From NCBI GenBank assembly GCA_937918935.1, contig CAKZSI010000015.1:62001-126000 (forward strand): a stretch of 64,000 nt of DNA, read 5' to 3'. This DNA comes from an uncultured Chloroflexales bacterium. Its GTDB lineage: Bacteria > Chloroflexota > Chloroflexia > Chloroflexales > Chloroflexaceae. Positions 24,976 through 33,510 of the stretch are shown here, one piece after another (position 1 is the stretch's first letter; every line of letters starts with the position of its first letter). Under the pieces are notes generated by a model. That model saw nothing but the letters and a program-made list of their open reading frames with translations, did no database searches and was not told the origin of the DNA. The translations under genes were made by a program, and so were the position numbers.

Positions 24976-26385
24976 TCAGAGACTCCGCAGGACGAGCCAG
25001 CCCTGACCCGGATTACTCCGTGCGAAGAAGACCAGATCGGTGGCATCGGGCGCCACATCAAAGACGATCGCCACGCTGCGCGTCATCCCGTCGGGAGGCA
25101 GCGGCTGGGTATGGGCCAGATCGGCGTTCACCCCGGGCACGACGTAAGCTTCCGAGACATCGGGACGCGCCTCCCAGACCCGTCCCTGCGCGTCTTTGAG
25201 CACGAAGAAACTGGCGGGTACGGGCTGCGGCGTGCCCGTATTGTTCACCACAAAGGCCAGCACGACCGCAAAACGGCCATTCTTTGGCGTGAACTGACCG
25301 AGATTACCGACGATGGAGGCGGCAAAGGTCGGCTGGTTAAAGTCATACAGCCACCCTTCGCTCTGCAGCGGCGTATTAGCAGGGATGATCACCGGTGTGG
25401 CGCCGCTAACATCGGCGGGCGGGGTGGGGGGCGGAGCAGGGGCCGTTGTCTCGGTAACAGGAGGCTCCTCGGTCGTAGGTGCGGGCAGGACGCCGGGCGC
25501 GCCCTCGGTTGTCGGGGCGCCTTCGGTCCCCGGGGTGGCTTCCGTCCCGGGCGTGGCAGGAGCGACGGGCGAGGCTTCCACCCCGGCGGGTGCCTGACCG
25601 ACCCCGCCAGGGAAGGCGCCAGTAGTAGGCCCCGTCCCGGCCTGGGCCGTCCGGGCCGCGGCAGTCTGCGCATTGCCTGTTCCCACCACCTCAGCGCCGC
25701 CAAAGAGATTGGGGAAGAGAAAAGCGATCAGCAATCCGATCAAGCCCAGGCCCATCAGGAAGATCAGCAGGGCCAGAAGCGGGCTGATCCCACGTCGCGC
25801 CGGCTCAAGCTCGTCTTCTTCCGCGTAGCGAGCTGGTCGGCGGGACGGGCGGCCGGGGGCCTGCCGGGGGCCGGCGGACTGTCGCGCACCGGCGGCCGCA
25901 GCCGCCCCGGCGGCCCCTGCTGCAACCGCGGCGCGCTCCTCGGCCTCGGCGGCGCTCTCGGCCCGCCGGACGGGGCCGGAGGTGTCAGCGGCAATCGCTT
26001 CCGAAAGGCTATCAAGCTCGGCGAAGGCGTCGTCTTCGTATTTGTGCGCCGCTGCGGCGGTGATCGCCGCCGCCGTAGTTGCTTCTTGCACTGGTGGGGT
26101 GGGTGCCGGCTCGGCGGAGGTGGGCGGGGCAGCCGTGGCAGGCGCCACGCCGAGCGCCTTCAACCCCTTGATGGCCATTTCGTTGTCCGGATCCAGTTCC
26201 AGAACCCGCTCCAGCGCAGCCTGACGCTCTTCGCGGTTCTCAGCGACGCCGGCAAGCCACAGCCATCCCTGTATATTGGTGGGCTCCTGGCGGGTCAGCA
26301 GGCGAAAGAGTTGGCGCGCTTCCTCTTTTTTGTTGTCACGCGCGGCTTCGATGCCCAGTTGCAGAATGCTGTCTGGCTCCGCCAT
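24976..26385 (-). CDS. TPR-TM protein with C-terminal extracytoplasmic beta domain, paralog A
   Basis: A 469-residue protein with the same order as its neighbour. TPR-like helices lie at about 5-85 (AARDNKKEEARQLFRLLTRQ, then ERVLELDPDNEMAIKGLKAL). A low-complexity Ala/Pro region follows, with a membrane helix at about 203-226 (LLALLIFLMGLGLIGLLIAF), a long Pro/Thr/Gly linker, and a beta domain from about 345 with GWLYDFNQPTFAASIVGNLG and FAVVLAFVVNNTG. The C-terminus VFDVAPDATDLVFFARSNPG aligns with VPPDAGDLSLLVAGAG of the neighbour, so the two arose by duplication. Function unknown; a sensor or scaffold linking cytosolic TPR partners to the envelope is possible. Confidence 0.74.
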   Translation of the reverse strand: MAEPDSILQLGIEAARDNKKEEARQLFRLLTRQEPTNIQGWLWLAGVAENREERQAALERVLELDPDNEMAIKGLKALGVAPATAAPPTSAEPAPTPPVQEATTAAAITAAAAHKYEDDAFAELDSLSEAIAADTSGPVRRAESAAEAEERAAVAAGAAGAAAAAGARQSAGPRQAPGRPSRRPARYAEEDELEPARRGISPLLALLIFLMGLGLIGLLIAFLFPNLFGGAEVVGTGNAQTAAARTAQAGTGPTTGAFPGGVGQAPAGVEASPVAPATPGTEATPGTEGAPTTEGAPGVLPAPTTEEPPVTETTAPAPPPTPPADVSGATPVIIPANTPLQSEGWLYDFNQPTFAASIVGNLGQFTPKNGRFAVVLAFVVNNTGTPQPVPASFFVLKDAQGRVWEARPDVSEAYVVPGVNADLAHTQPLPPDGMTRSVAIVFDVAPDATDLVFFARSNPGQGWLVLRSL

Positions 26386-26800
26386 CCCCGATCCTTCCTC
26401 TTAGACAAGATCACACTCAGGTTACAGTCAGGAGGGTTGCAGGTAGACGGAGCCTCCTCGCAACCCTCTGTTCCGCCCGCGGCGAGCGTATGCTCCAGGG
26501 AGGGGAGAACCAGTCTGCCGCTCTGCGCGGAACAATCTGGATCGCAGAGGGCTTCACCCTCGGCGCCTTCCCCGAACGGCAACCCAAAAGGCTGCACCGC
26601 GAAACCATGGCCCGACAGGGTTTCAGAGTTGCCCGACAATCTGCCCTTCATCTCGCGGCTATTCTAACACACGTAGTGGCAAGGGTCAACAATCGATGCA
26701 GATAATGCCGCGCTGTTACGGCGTACATGACCTGTGCGCCACAAAAAAGTGCAAAGAGTTTTCTCTAGCAGAGGGCCTCAGAAGAAGCTGCACCGGGGTG
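26386..26800. other. Intergenic region without a convincing gene
   Basis: This 415-bp gap separates the TPR-TM pair from the two-HTH gene. Several short frames exist but none has a ribosome site or recognisable motif. Base composition falls near 26640-26790 (CACAAAAAAGTGC around 26740), where a promoter for paralog A or a terminator of the HTH gene could lie. I see no clear consensus. Confidence 0.4.
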
Positions 26801-27127
26801 CTACTCCCCGCGCTGCCGGGCGGCGCGCCGGCCGGGCAGGCCGCAGGCGCGCCGCCAGTTGTTCACCGTGCCCACACTGACGCCGAGCCGCTCCGCAATC
26901 ACCCGCAACGGCAGCCCCTCCTCCAGATAGAGGCGCGTCAATACTGCGCAAGGCGCCTCTCGCCGCTCAAAACGCCCGGACCGGGTTGTAACGCCACACT
27001 CCCGCAACCGTCGCCCGACCGTCGGCGCGCTGCACCCCAGTTGCCGCGCCAGCACCGCCATGCTTAACCCCTCCTCCAGATACAGGCGTTGGAGTTCCCC
27101 GCACGAGATGGGTAGTCGCTTCTTCAT
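26801..27127 (-). CDS. Small DNA-binding protein with two tandem helix-turn-helix repeats
   Basis: A 108-residue basic protein made of two similar halves. The first is LQRLYLEEGLSMAVLARQLG, then CSAPTVGRRLRECGV. The second is LTRLYLEEGLPLRVIAERLG, then VSVGTVNNWRRACGL. Each half is a complete HTH of the type found in transposase or invertase N-termini and homing-nuclease C-termini. No catalytic domain follows, so it is either a stand-alone regulator or the leftover DNA-binding part of a mobile element. ATG 27127 is the only good start. Confidence 0.7.
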   Translation of the reverse strand: MKKRLPISCGELQRLYLEEGLSMAVLARQLGCSAPTVGRRLRECGVTTRSGRFERREAPCAVLTRLYLEEGLPLRVIAERLGVSVGTVNNWRRACGLPGRRAARQRGE

Positions 27128-27400
27128 AACCGGCGCCTCACCTTCATCAAAAAAGAAATGCCGCTTCCTCGGTGAGCCGGACTCCGACCCGCATTCCTGA
27201 CAGATACACGCCCTCCCGACACCTCTGCGTCGTCGCCATCATCGTCGGGTGGTCTTGCTTCGGGCCTTGCCCGCGGCTGCACCGCTGGTTTGCCTGGGAG
27301 GGCTGAAGCCTCCCAGACCTTCTCCATATCCGGGACATTGCGTGTGAGACCCTCGCTCCTCCTGCATAATACACGAAAACGGATAAAAAGCCGGAAGAAA

Positions 27401-27422
27401 GAGCACGTCGTTGGACGTGCTC
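27401..27422 (-). terminator. Perfect 9-bp hairpin, possible terminator
   Basis: GAGCACGTC-GTTG-GACGTGCTC. On the minus strand it is followed by TTTCTTCC and, after a short gap, TTTTTATCC, so it may terminate transcripts of the XRE gene. The region 27128-27616 has no convincing coding frame. Confidence 0.5.
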
Positions 27423-27590
27423 CCTGGCGCCTATAGGTTATGACTCAAGATGCCTGGAGGACTGTGCTGCAGACACCCGGGATGTAGCGCAATATCCCTG
27501 GGAGGACTGCGCCCCCCCGAACCCTCGCGTCTGCGATCTGTTTTCACATCAGTGGGGAACGCCCCTTCAGTTCTTTCAGGTTTGATGGTA

Positions 27591-27604
27591 ACACGTTAAC
27601 GTGT
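27591..27604. promoter_or_regulatory. 14-bp perfect palindrome, possible operator
   Basis: ACACGTTAACGTGT is a perfect palindrome 12 bp after the stop codon of the XRE gene. It has no U-run, so it is not a terminator. Perfect palindromes of this size are typical dimeric repressor sites. Confidence 0.45.
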
Positions 27605-27616
27605 AAATGTCAAGCC

Positions 27617-27913
27617 TCAGTCGGTGCTTATGGTGTTCTCACCGTCGCTCTCGCTCTCCTCGGAGTTCTCCGCGCGATACACGAAGCCGGCGCGTTCGGC
27701 AACCATCGAGAGGGTTTTCTGGGTCGAGCGGTGGGGACGGTGGACGCCCGTCTCCCATTCGCTGATTGTTTGCTGGCGCACTTCCAGTTCGTCAGCCATC
27801 TGTTGCTGGGTCATCCCCATATATTCGCGCAAGGCGCGGATGCGCCGGGCATCCCATTCCTGGCGCGTCCGGCGGCGCTGTTTTGCAGGCGGCTGTTTCC
27901 TTTCGTCACTCAT
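27617..27913 (-). CDS. XRE-family helix-turn-helix regulator
   Basis: A 98-residue protein. The HTH spans about 28-75: RRIRALREYMGMTQQQMADE, then LEVRQQTISEWETGVHRPHR, the classic Cro/CI-like pattern with the recognition helix at QQTISEWE. The N-terminus is basic and the C-terminus acidic. ATG 27913 is preceded by GTGAGGAGAA (AGGAG 6 nt away). An in-frame ATG at 27991 also has a GGAGG ribosome site and would add 26 residues. A 15-bp palindrome overlaps that upstream ATG, suggesting autoregulation. Confidence 0.85.
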   Translation of the reverse strand: MSDERKQPPAKQRRRTRQEWDARRIRALREYMGMTQQQMADELEVRQQTISEWETGVHRPHRSTQKTLSMVAERAGFVYRAENSEESESDGENTISTD

Positions 27914-27981
27914 CGGATTCTCCTCACGTCGTTGTTGCGCCACTGGCTGTTCTGGCAGTCCCACGCGTCGCTCATTGGATT

Positions 27982-27996
27982 GTACTAACATAGTAC
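27982..27996. promoter_or_regulatory. Palindrome GTACTA-ACA-TAGTAC, candidate operator
   Basis: A perfect 6-3-6 inverted repeat about 70 bp upstream of the XRE start, overlapping the alternative upstream ATG. Position and symmetry fit an autoregulatory operator for the XRE protein. Confidence 0.55.
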
Positions 27997-28210
27997 CGTA
28001 TTCCTCCTCCTTACCAGAGGCCTTCGCGCTCCTATGAACCTCTGTCATGGCCGTATGGGTCAGCGACGTTCCTGGGCGCGCCGCCAGCGCTAGAATATGC
28101 AACCCTGGACCCTGCCTTCTTCAATATAGACGAAAAAAATGTCCGTGGGTCACTCGGACATTACGACAAGTCTTCTCCCTCCGGGGGTTTGGAGGATCGG
28201 CTCTCGCGCG

Positions 28211-28250
28211 GTAGGGCCGAAGCATCGGCTGTGCGATACTTCGGCCCTAC
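28211..28250. repeat. GGCCGAAGC hairpin repeat, copy 2
   Basis: GTAGGGCCGAAG at 28211-28222 pairs with CTTCGGCCCTAC at 28239-28250, with an inner ATCG/CGAT pair. It lies just beyond the mcr terminator. Confidence 0.8.
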
Positions 28251-28251
28251 T

Positions 28252-28290
28252 AAAAAGAGGAGGTAAGAGAGCGCAGCCCTCTCACCTCCT
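28252..28290 (-). terminator. Intrinsic terminator of mcr
   Basis: On the minus strand, AGGAGGTGAGAG, loop GGCTGCGCT, CTCTTACCTCCT (one mismatch), then CTTTTTAG. It begins about 40 bp after the mcr stop codon. Confidence 0.85.
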
Positions 28291-28330
28291 GCCCAGGCTC
28301 AGGCGCCACGCCGCACGGCCACACCACGCC

Positions 28331-31300
28331 TCACACGGTGATCGCCCGCCCGCGGTGGATGCGGCCCGCGTAGCGCGTGTCCTCCTCTGGAGGCAGCGGC
28401 GCAGTGGTGAGCAGCACCGCGTCAACGAAGCGCTCCAGCTCCTGCCGGCGCTCGCGGTCGCTGCGCGGCTCCTCGGCCCGCGCCTGCCGTGTCAGGTCCA
28501 CCTGGTTCACCAGGATGCGGTGCACCGTCCGTTCGCTCTCGACGCCGATGGTGGCCGTAAAGGCGTGCATGGTCGTCTTGACGAAGTTCGCCAGGGCGAA
28601 CTGCTCGGTGCTGGAGTTGGCGGCAGTCTCGGGCGTCACCAGCACCAGAGCCACACCGTCGATCAGGCTGGCCTTGCGGGCGATGCGGAAGTGGTGGGTG
28701 AGTTGCTGTTCGCACAGCTCGGCGAAGCCCGCTTCGCTGAGCACCGTGCTCCAGTCGCTGTCGGCTCGCCCCACCAGCGGCACGGATGGCAGGTCGCGGA
28801 AGGGCGTACAGACGACCGGCCCCGGGCGGCCGTATTCGGCAATGGCACGGTCGAAGGCCCCTTCGAGATCTGTGCCGGCGACGATCAGCCCCAGGCGGCC
28901 AGCTTCGGCATGGTCGCTCAACCGGCTGGTGAGGCGTTCGCCTCCTGCTTCGGTCTCGGTGATCAGCACCACCTGGCGCGCGCCATACCGCTCCAGGTAG
29001 GCCCGGGCAAGCAACTCCAGGTGCTCTTCCAGATGCTCACCGATCAGGTAGACGGTCGAGCCGACCAGTTGGGCCAGGCGCTCGGCGGGTGGTTGGCCGA
29101 ACAGTTCGCCGCCGGTGGCCGTGCGCTCGTAGCGCAGGCCGCCCGAGGGGTGGAAGGTTTCGCCACTGACATTGCGGTCGGCCAGGTAGTACACCGTCGC
29201 CATCGCCACGTCAAACTCGGTGGGCATGCGCTGGAGATAGAGCATGCTCATGATCCCGTCGCGCACCTTGCGCGCCTCGCGCTCGATCTGGGTGCGGGCG
29301 AAGAAGGGTTCAGGCGGGGCGGCACCGTTCATCACCGCCTCTACCAGTGAGGTGATGCCGGGCATGTCCGCCCTGGCGCCCGTCCGGCTCTCGCCTCCGG
29401 CGCTCACCGCCGCCAGTTGCTCCCGCTCGATGCCCAGGTAGCCGCCGGTGCGCAGGCGGGTCATCAGCTTTTCGGCGATGTTGCGGTTCATCAGGTAGGT
29501 GCTGGAGGAAGCGCCGGGATCGCCTTCTTTCACGATTGTCCGGGCCAGTTCCCGCAGGCGCGCGGGCACATCGGCGCCTTCAAGCGCGCGCACGCTGTTG
29601 CTGTTCAGGTAGCGCAGCAACTCCACCACCGGCAGGCCGCTTTCCCGATGGGTCTCGATCAGCGCGGCGTAGAGGTCGTTGATGCGCCGGTTCTCGAGGA
29701 TCAGTCGCGCGCGGCGCATGAACAGCCCCGGGCGCTCGCCGGTGCCGCGCAGACGGTCGCCCTCCACCGGTCCCGGAGCCAGGGCGTTGATCTGCACCTC
29801 CGGGCCGAGGAAGCGGGCCATCACTTCGGCCATAGCCCGCTGGCCGGCCTTGCTCACCGCGTAGTCGGCGCGGTTGGGGTAGGCGATCGCCACGTACTTC
29901 TCGCCGCCGAAGTACGAGGAGACGTTGAGGATGTAGCCGCTGCCCTGCTGCTTCATCAACGGCGCGATTTTACGGATCAGCGAGTAGTTGCTGATCAGGT
30001 TGGCGTTGAGGGTGTGGCGCCAGCCGTCGAGGGGCATGTCCAGCACCATCTCTTCCTCGCCGGCGATGCCCGCGTTGTTGAGCAAGTAGTCAACCTGCCC
30101 GAAGACGGCGATGGTGCGCTCGACCAGGGCCACCAGTTGCTCCTCCTCGGCCACGTCGCAGTCGGGGTAGATCTGCACGCGCGAGGGGGCATCGTTGTAG
30201 CCCACTTCTTCAAGTTCGTGGACGATCGACTTGCGCATCTGTTCGAGCTTGGCCCGATCGCGGGCGGCCAGCATCACTCGCGCCCCGCTGAGGGCCAGCA
30301 GGCGCCCCACCTGGCCGCCAATGCCGGCGCTACCGCCAGTAATCAGGGCCACCTTGCCCAGGTGCAGGCCGATCAGGCTCTCGGCCCAGCCAAAGGAGGG
30401 CCGGCGCGCTCCGGTGGCGGCGACGATCTCCTCAGGCAGGTACAGGTTGACCTCGCTGATCTTGCGGTCGCTGAGCAGCAACTGGGCGATCGCCGCGCAG
30501 GCGAAATCCAGGCCCTCTTCTTCGGTGTTGACGTAGCGCACCAGTTGATTGGCCCACACTGGCGGCAAGCGCCGTCCCTGGGCCTCGGGGCCAGCCCGCT
30601 GGTAGTCCACTTCGGCTTCGTGGCGCCAGATGCGCACCAGTTGTTCGACTCCCGCCCGCAGAATGTCGCTGAAGACATTACCCGCCCGATCGTCGCCATT
30701 GCTGAGGAAGATCACCCGCGGGGGGTAGGCCGCGCCGCCGGGCGTGACGGTGACGCTCTGCCAGTGGCGCGAGAGCTGGGAGGCTAGGGCCACCATGCCG
30801 GCCAGTTCTTCGTCGAGGAAGGCCCGGGCAACCTCGTCCGTCGCATCGCACACCGACGCCCCGCGGCTGGCCCCGGTCGCCGGGAGGATCACCGCGCTGT
30901 GAGGGCCGCCGGTGTTATCGTGCATCCAGGTCAGCGCCTCGCGCACGCTGTCCGGCTCATTCGGGTTGAGGTACAGCGCCACGGGCGGGGTGTAATTGGC
31001 TCCGGCGAAGCGACGGCTCTCTTCGAGGATCTGTTCGAGCTGGGCGATGGTGGCGTGTGAACGGAAGCCCAGCACCACCTCGGCGCCGCAGGATCGCAGT
31101 GCGCCGGTAAGGGCCATGGCATCTTCGATCTGGTCGCCCGCGCAGATCAGGATCACCCGCCCGCTACCGTCCACCGCACGGAGACTGGGTCGGGCGGTGA
31201 AGGTCGTGCGGCTCTCCTCGACCACGTCCATGCCATTGGTAACCTCGAGCGCCTCGCCGCTCAGCGCCGCCGCTTCGTCGGAACCGAGGAAGACGCATGC

Positions 31301-32080
31301 GTTAGCCACGTCGAGGGTAGTGGGAAAGCCCTTTTCCAGGCGCCCATCGGCGCCGGGCCGGCTGAGGCGCATGCGGGCGAAGAGGGCCTCGGCAGTGGCA
31401 TGTTCGGGCTGGCCCTGCAATTCGTCCATGCGCCGGAATACGCTGCGGATGCGCTCGCTTTCAATAGGACCAGGGTAGATCAGGTTGACCCGCACGCCCT
31501 GCGCGCCCAGTTCGCGGGCCGCGGCCTGGGCCAGCGCATTGAGGGCCGCTTTAGGTACCGCGTAGGGGGCGCGGCCGTAGTACTCCGTGCGCGAGAAGAT
31601 CGTCGAAATGTTGATAATGCTGGCTCCGGGCGGCATGTGCGCCGCCGCCGCGCGCATGAAGTTCCAGGCGATTCCCAGCACATTGCCAATGCCTTCCGCC
31701 AGGGTCTCGCTGTCGCCCTCGCGCAACTCTTCGCGCCGCAGCGGGATATCGGCCAGGCGCTGCCGCGCCGCCTCGCTGCCGGCATTGTTCACCAGCACGT
31801 CAATTTTGCCGTAGCGCGCCACGACCTCGGCGATCCCCGCCCGCACTGCGGCGCTGTCGCTGCCGTCGAGGGCGATCGCGAAGAGCCGCGACGCATCCAG
31901 CCCGTACTCGGCCAGCAGCGCCTGGCGCTGGGTCTGCAGTTTTGGCTCATCGCGCCCGCTGATGACCACCGTCGCCCCTTCTTCCAGGTAGCGCCGGGTG
32001 ATCTCGGCGCCGATCGTGCCGGCGCCGCCGGTAATCAGGGCGATTTTGCCGGCGAGCCGGCCCGAACCTGTTACGCTCAT
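28331..32080 (-). CDS. mcr: Bifunctional malonyl-CoA reductase (3-hydroxypropionate bi-cycle)
   Basis: A 1249-residue cytosolic enzyme that reduces malonyl-CoA via malonate semialdehyde to 3-hydroxypropionate with NADPH. It has two tandem short-chain-dehydrogenase halves. The N-terminal half has LAGKIALITGGAGTIGAE (about 8-25) and the catalytic YYGRAPYAVPKAA. The C-terminal half starts near 590 with LGKVALITGGSAGIGG and has YPNRADYAVSKAGQRA. LYLQRMPTEFDVAMATVYYL and DRNVSGETFHPSGGLRYERT match the Chloroflexus enzyme as I recall it; that protein is about 1220 residues, so this is full length. ATG 32080 starts the SDR homology. A terminator follows and an alcohol dehydrogenase gene precedes it. 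Confidence 0.95.
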   Translation of the reverse strand: MSVTGSGRLAGKIALITGGAGTIGAEITRRYLEEGATVVISGRDEPKLQTQRQALLAEYGLDASRLFAIALDGSDSAAVRAGIAEVVARYGKIDVLVNNAGSEAARQRLADIPLRREELREGDSETLAEGIGNVLGIAWNFMRAAAAHMPPGASIINISTIFSRTEYYGRAPYAVPKAALNALAQAAARELGAQGVRVNLIYPGPIESERIRSVFRRMDELQGQPEHATAEALFARMRLSRPGADGRLEKGFPTTLDVANACVFLGSDEAAALSGEALEVTNGMDVVEESRTTFTARPSLRAVDGSGRVILICAGDQIEDAMALTGALRSCGAEVVLGFRSHATIAQLEQILEESRRFAGANYTPPVALYLNPNEPDSVREALTWMHDNTGGPHSAVILPATGASRGASVCDATDEVARAFLDEELAGMVALASQLSRHWQSVTVTPGGAAYPPRVIFLSNGDDRAGNVFSDILRAGVEQLVRIWRHEAEVDYQRAGPEAQGRRLPPVWANQLVRYVNTEEEGLDFACAAIAQLLLSDRKISEVNLYLPEEIVAATGARRPSFGWAESLIGLHLGKVALITGGSAGIGGQVGRLLALSGARVMLAARDRAKLEQMRKSIVHELEEVGYNDAPSRVQIYPDCDVAEEEQLVALVERTIAVFGQVDYLLNNAGIAGEEEMVLDMPLDGWRHTLNANLISNYSLIRKIAPLMKQQGSGYILNVSSYFGGEKYVAIAYPNRADYAVSKAGQRAMAEVMARFLGPEVQINALAPGPVEGDRLRGTGERPGLFMRRARLILENRRINDLYAALIETHRESGLPVVELLRYLNSNSVRALEGADVPARLRELARTIVKEGDPGASSSTYLMNRNIAEKLMTRLRTGGYLGIEREQLAAVSAGGESRTGARADMPGITSLVEAVMNGAAPPEPFFARTQIEREARKVRDGIMSMLYLQRMPTEFDVAMATVYYLADRNVSGETFHPSGGLRYERTATGGELFGQPPAERLAQLVGSTVYLIGEHLEEHLELLARAYLERYGARQVVLITETEAGGERLTSRLSDHAEAGRLGLIVAGTDLEGAFDRAIAEYGRPGPVVCTPFRDLPSVPLVGRADSDWSTVLSEAGFAELCEQQLTHHFRIARKASLIDGVALVLVTPETAANSSTEQFALANFVKTTMHAFTATIGVESERTVHRILVNQVDLTRQARAEEPRSDRERRQELERFVDAVLLTTAPLPPEEDTRYAGRIHRGRAITV

Positions 32081-32122
32081 TGCTGTCAACCCCTTGTATA
32101 GAGCGTCAGAAACCTGAGGTGC

Positions 32123-32159
32123 AAGGCCGAAGCACTGGCTACGCCAATGCTTCGGTCTT
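32123..32159. repeat. GGCCGAAGC hairpin repeat, copy 3
   Basis: AAGGCCGAAGCACTGGC, loop TAC, GCCAATGCTTCGGTCTT. It fills the 97-bp gap between the alcohol dehydrogenase stop and the mcr start, both on the minus strand. Confidence 0.8.
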
Positions 32160-32177
32160 ACCGGGCGAGGCCCTGGC

Positions 32178-33347
32178 CTACTCGTTGTCGTAGGCCAGTT
32201 GGTACAGTTCGATGATTTCCTGGCGCGTGGGTTTGCGCGGGTTATTGGCCGGGCTGCCGCTGTCAATTGCCGCGTCGGCCATCGAGGGCGCCAGTTCCAG
32301 CAGCCGCTCGCGTTCAACACCGAGCTGCCGCAGGGAGGGTATCTTGATGTCCTTGACCAGCCGGCGAATCGCCGTCACCGACCTGTCGGCGGCGGCCATC
32401 ATCGAGAGGCCCTCGACAGGCTCCCCCATTGCCTTCGCCACATGGGCGTAGCGCACCGGGTCGCCGATCAGGCTAAACTCCGTCACCGCGGCCAGCAGCG
32501 CCGCGTTCGAGACGCCATGGGCAATGTGGAAGTGCGCCCCGATCGGCCGCGACATGCCGTGCACCAGGGCCACCGAGGAGTTGCTGAAGGCGATCCCCGC
32601 CTGCAGGGCGCCGAGCATCATCTTCTCGCGGGCCTCGATGTTGTTGCCGTTGGACCAGGCCTGGCGGATGTTCTGGCTGATCAACTCGATTGCCGAGAGG
32701 CAGAAGATGTCGGTCATCGGCTGGCGCTTCACCGAGACGTAGGCCTCAATCGCATGCACCAGCGCGTCAACCCCGGTCGCGGCGGTCACCCCAGGCGGCG
32801 AGGAGACGGTGAGCATGGGGTCAACCACGGCGATGGTCGGCATCAGGTAAGGGCTGCCAATCAGCATCTTCACGTCGGTCTTCTGATCGGTAATGACCGT
32901 GTAAACCGTCGCCTCGCTGCCAGTGCCCGCGGTGGTGGGGATGGCTACCATGGGCACGCCCGGGGTGGTGATCTTGCCGATGCCCTTGTACTGCTCGATC
33001 GATCCGGGATTGGTCACCAGCACGGCAATGGCCTTGGCGGTGTCGATCGGGCTGCCGCCGCCAATTGACACCACGAAATCGCAACCCTCGCCGCGGTAGA
33101 GGTTCAGACCCTCCTGCACATATTCCACCACCGGCTCGGTGTTCACCCCCGTGTACGCTGCGCTGCCGATCCCGCTCTCCTTGAGCAGCGCCTCCACCTT
33201 CGCCACCAGCCCCAGACTGGCCATGATCTTATCGGAGACGATAAGTGCCTTCTTCCAGCCGCGCTTCTGACACAGCGCGCCTACCTGCTCCAGGGCCTGC
33301 GAACCGACCACCATGTGCGCCGGCATGATGAACTCTCGCGGCTGCAT
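32178..33347 (-). CDS. Iron-containing alcohol dehydrogenase
   Basis: A 389-residue group III (Fe-type) alcohol dehydrogenase that interconverts alcohols and aldehydes with NAD(P)H. The coenzyme site is FVVSIGGGSPIDTAKAIAVL (about 92), with IPTTAGTGSEAT (about 139). The metal-binding histidines lie in VHAIEAY (about 203) and HGMSRPIGAHFHIAHG (about 268-283). ATG 33347 has AGGAGG 7 nt upstream. It is directly upstream of mcr on the same strand with only a hairpin repeat between, so a role around malonate semialdehyde/3-hydroxypropionate is possible, but Mcr is already bifunctional. Butanol, propanediol and threonine-type dehydrogenases belong to the same family. Confidence 0.9.
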   Translation of the reverse strand: MQPREFIMPAHMVVGSQALEQVGALCQKRGWKKALIVSDKIMASLGLVAKVEALLKESGIGSAAYTGVNTEPVVEYVQEGLNLYRGEGCDFVVSIGGGSPIDTAKAIAVLVTNPGSIEQYKGIGKITTPGVPMVAIPTTAGTGSEATVYTVITDQKTDVKMLIGSPYLMPTIAVVDPMLTVSSPPGVTAATGVDALVHAIEAYVSVKRQPMTDIFCLSAIELISQNIRQAWSNGNNIEAREKMMLGALQAGIAFSNSSVALVHGMSRPIGAHFHIAHGVSNAALLAAVTEFSLIGDPVRYAHVAKAMGEPVEGLSMMAAADRSVTAIRRLVKDIKIPSLRQLGVERERLLELAPSMADAAIDSGSPANNPRKPTRQEIIELYQLAYDNE

Positions 33348-33443
33348 GCGCGAACCTCCTCGTTCTGGGCCTGCCACGTGGCCGGACTGTGCTCCCGGCG
33401 CCGGGGCCCGGATCGTGAAAATGGGAACGGACTCCTGTGACGC

Positions 33444-33452
33444 ATTGTATCA
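33444..33452 (-). promoter_or_regulatory. Candidate promoter of the alcohol dehydrogenase-mcr unit
   Basis: On the minus strand, TG-A-TACAAT is an extended -10, with CGGACA 17 bp before TACAAT. It lies about 100 bp upstream of the alcohol dehydrogenase start. Confidence 0.45.
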
Positions 33453-33510
33453 TAGGAATCACCGTCTGTCCGGGTAGGATCAATTGCCGGTTTCGGGCTA
33501 CCCAAAGGGA

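Noticed and set aside
28377-32101. Several long plus-strand open frames antisense to mcr
   Set aside because: High GC content keeps antisense frames open. The minus-strand product matches malonyl-CoA reductase over its whole length.
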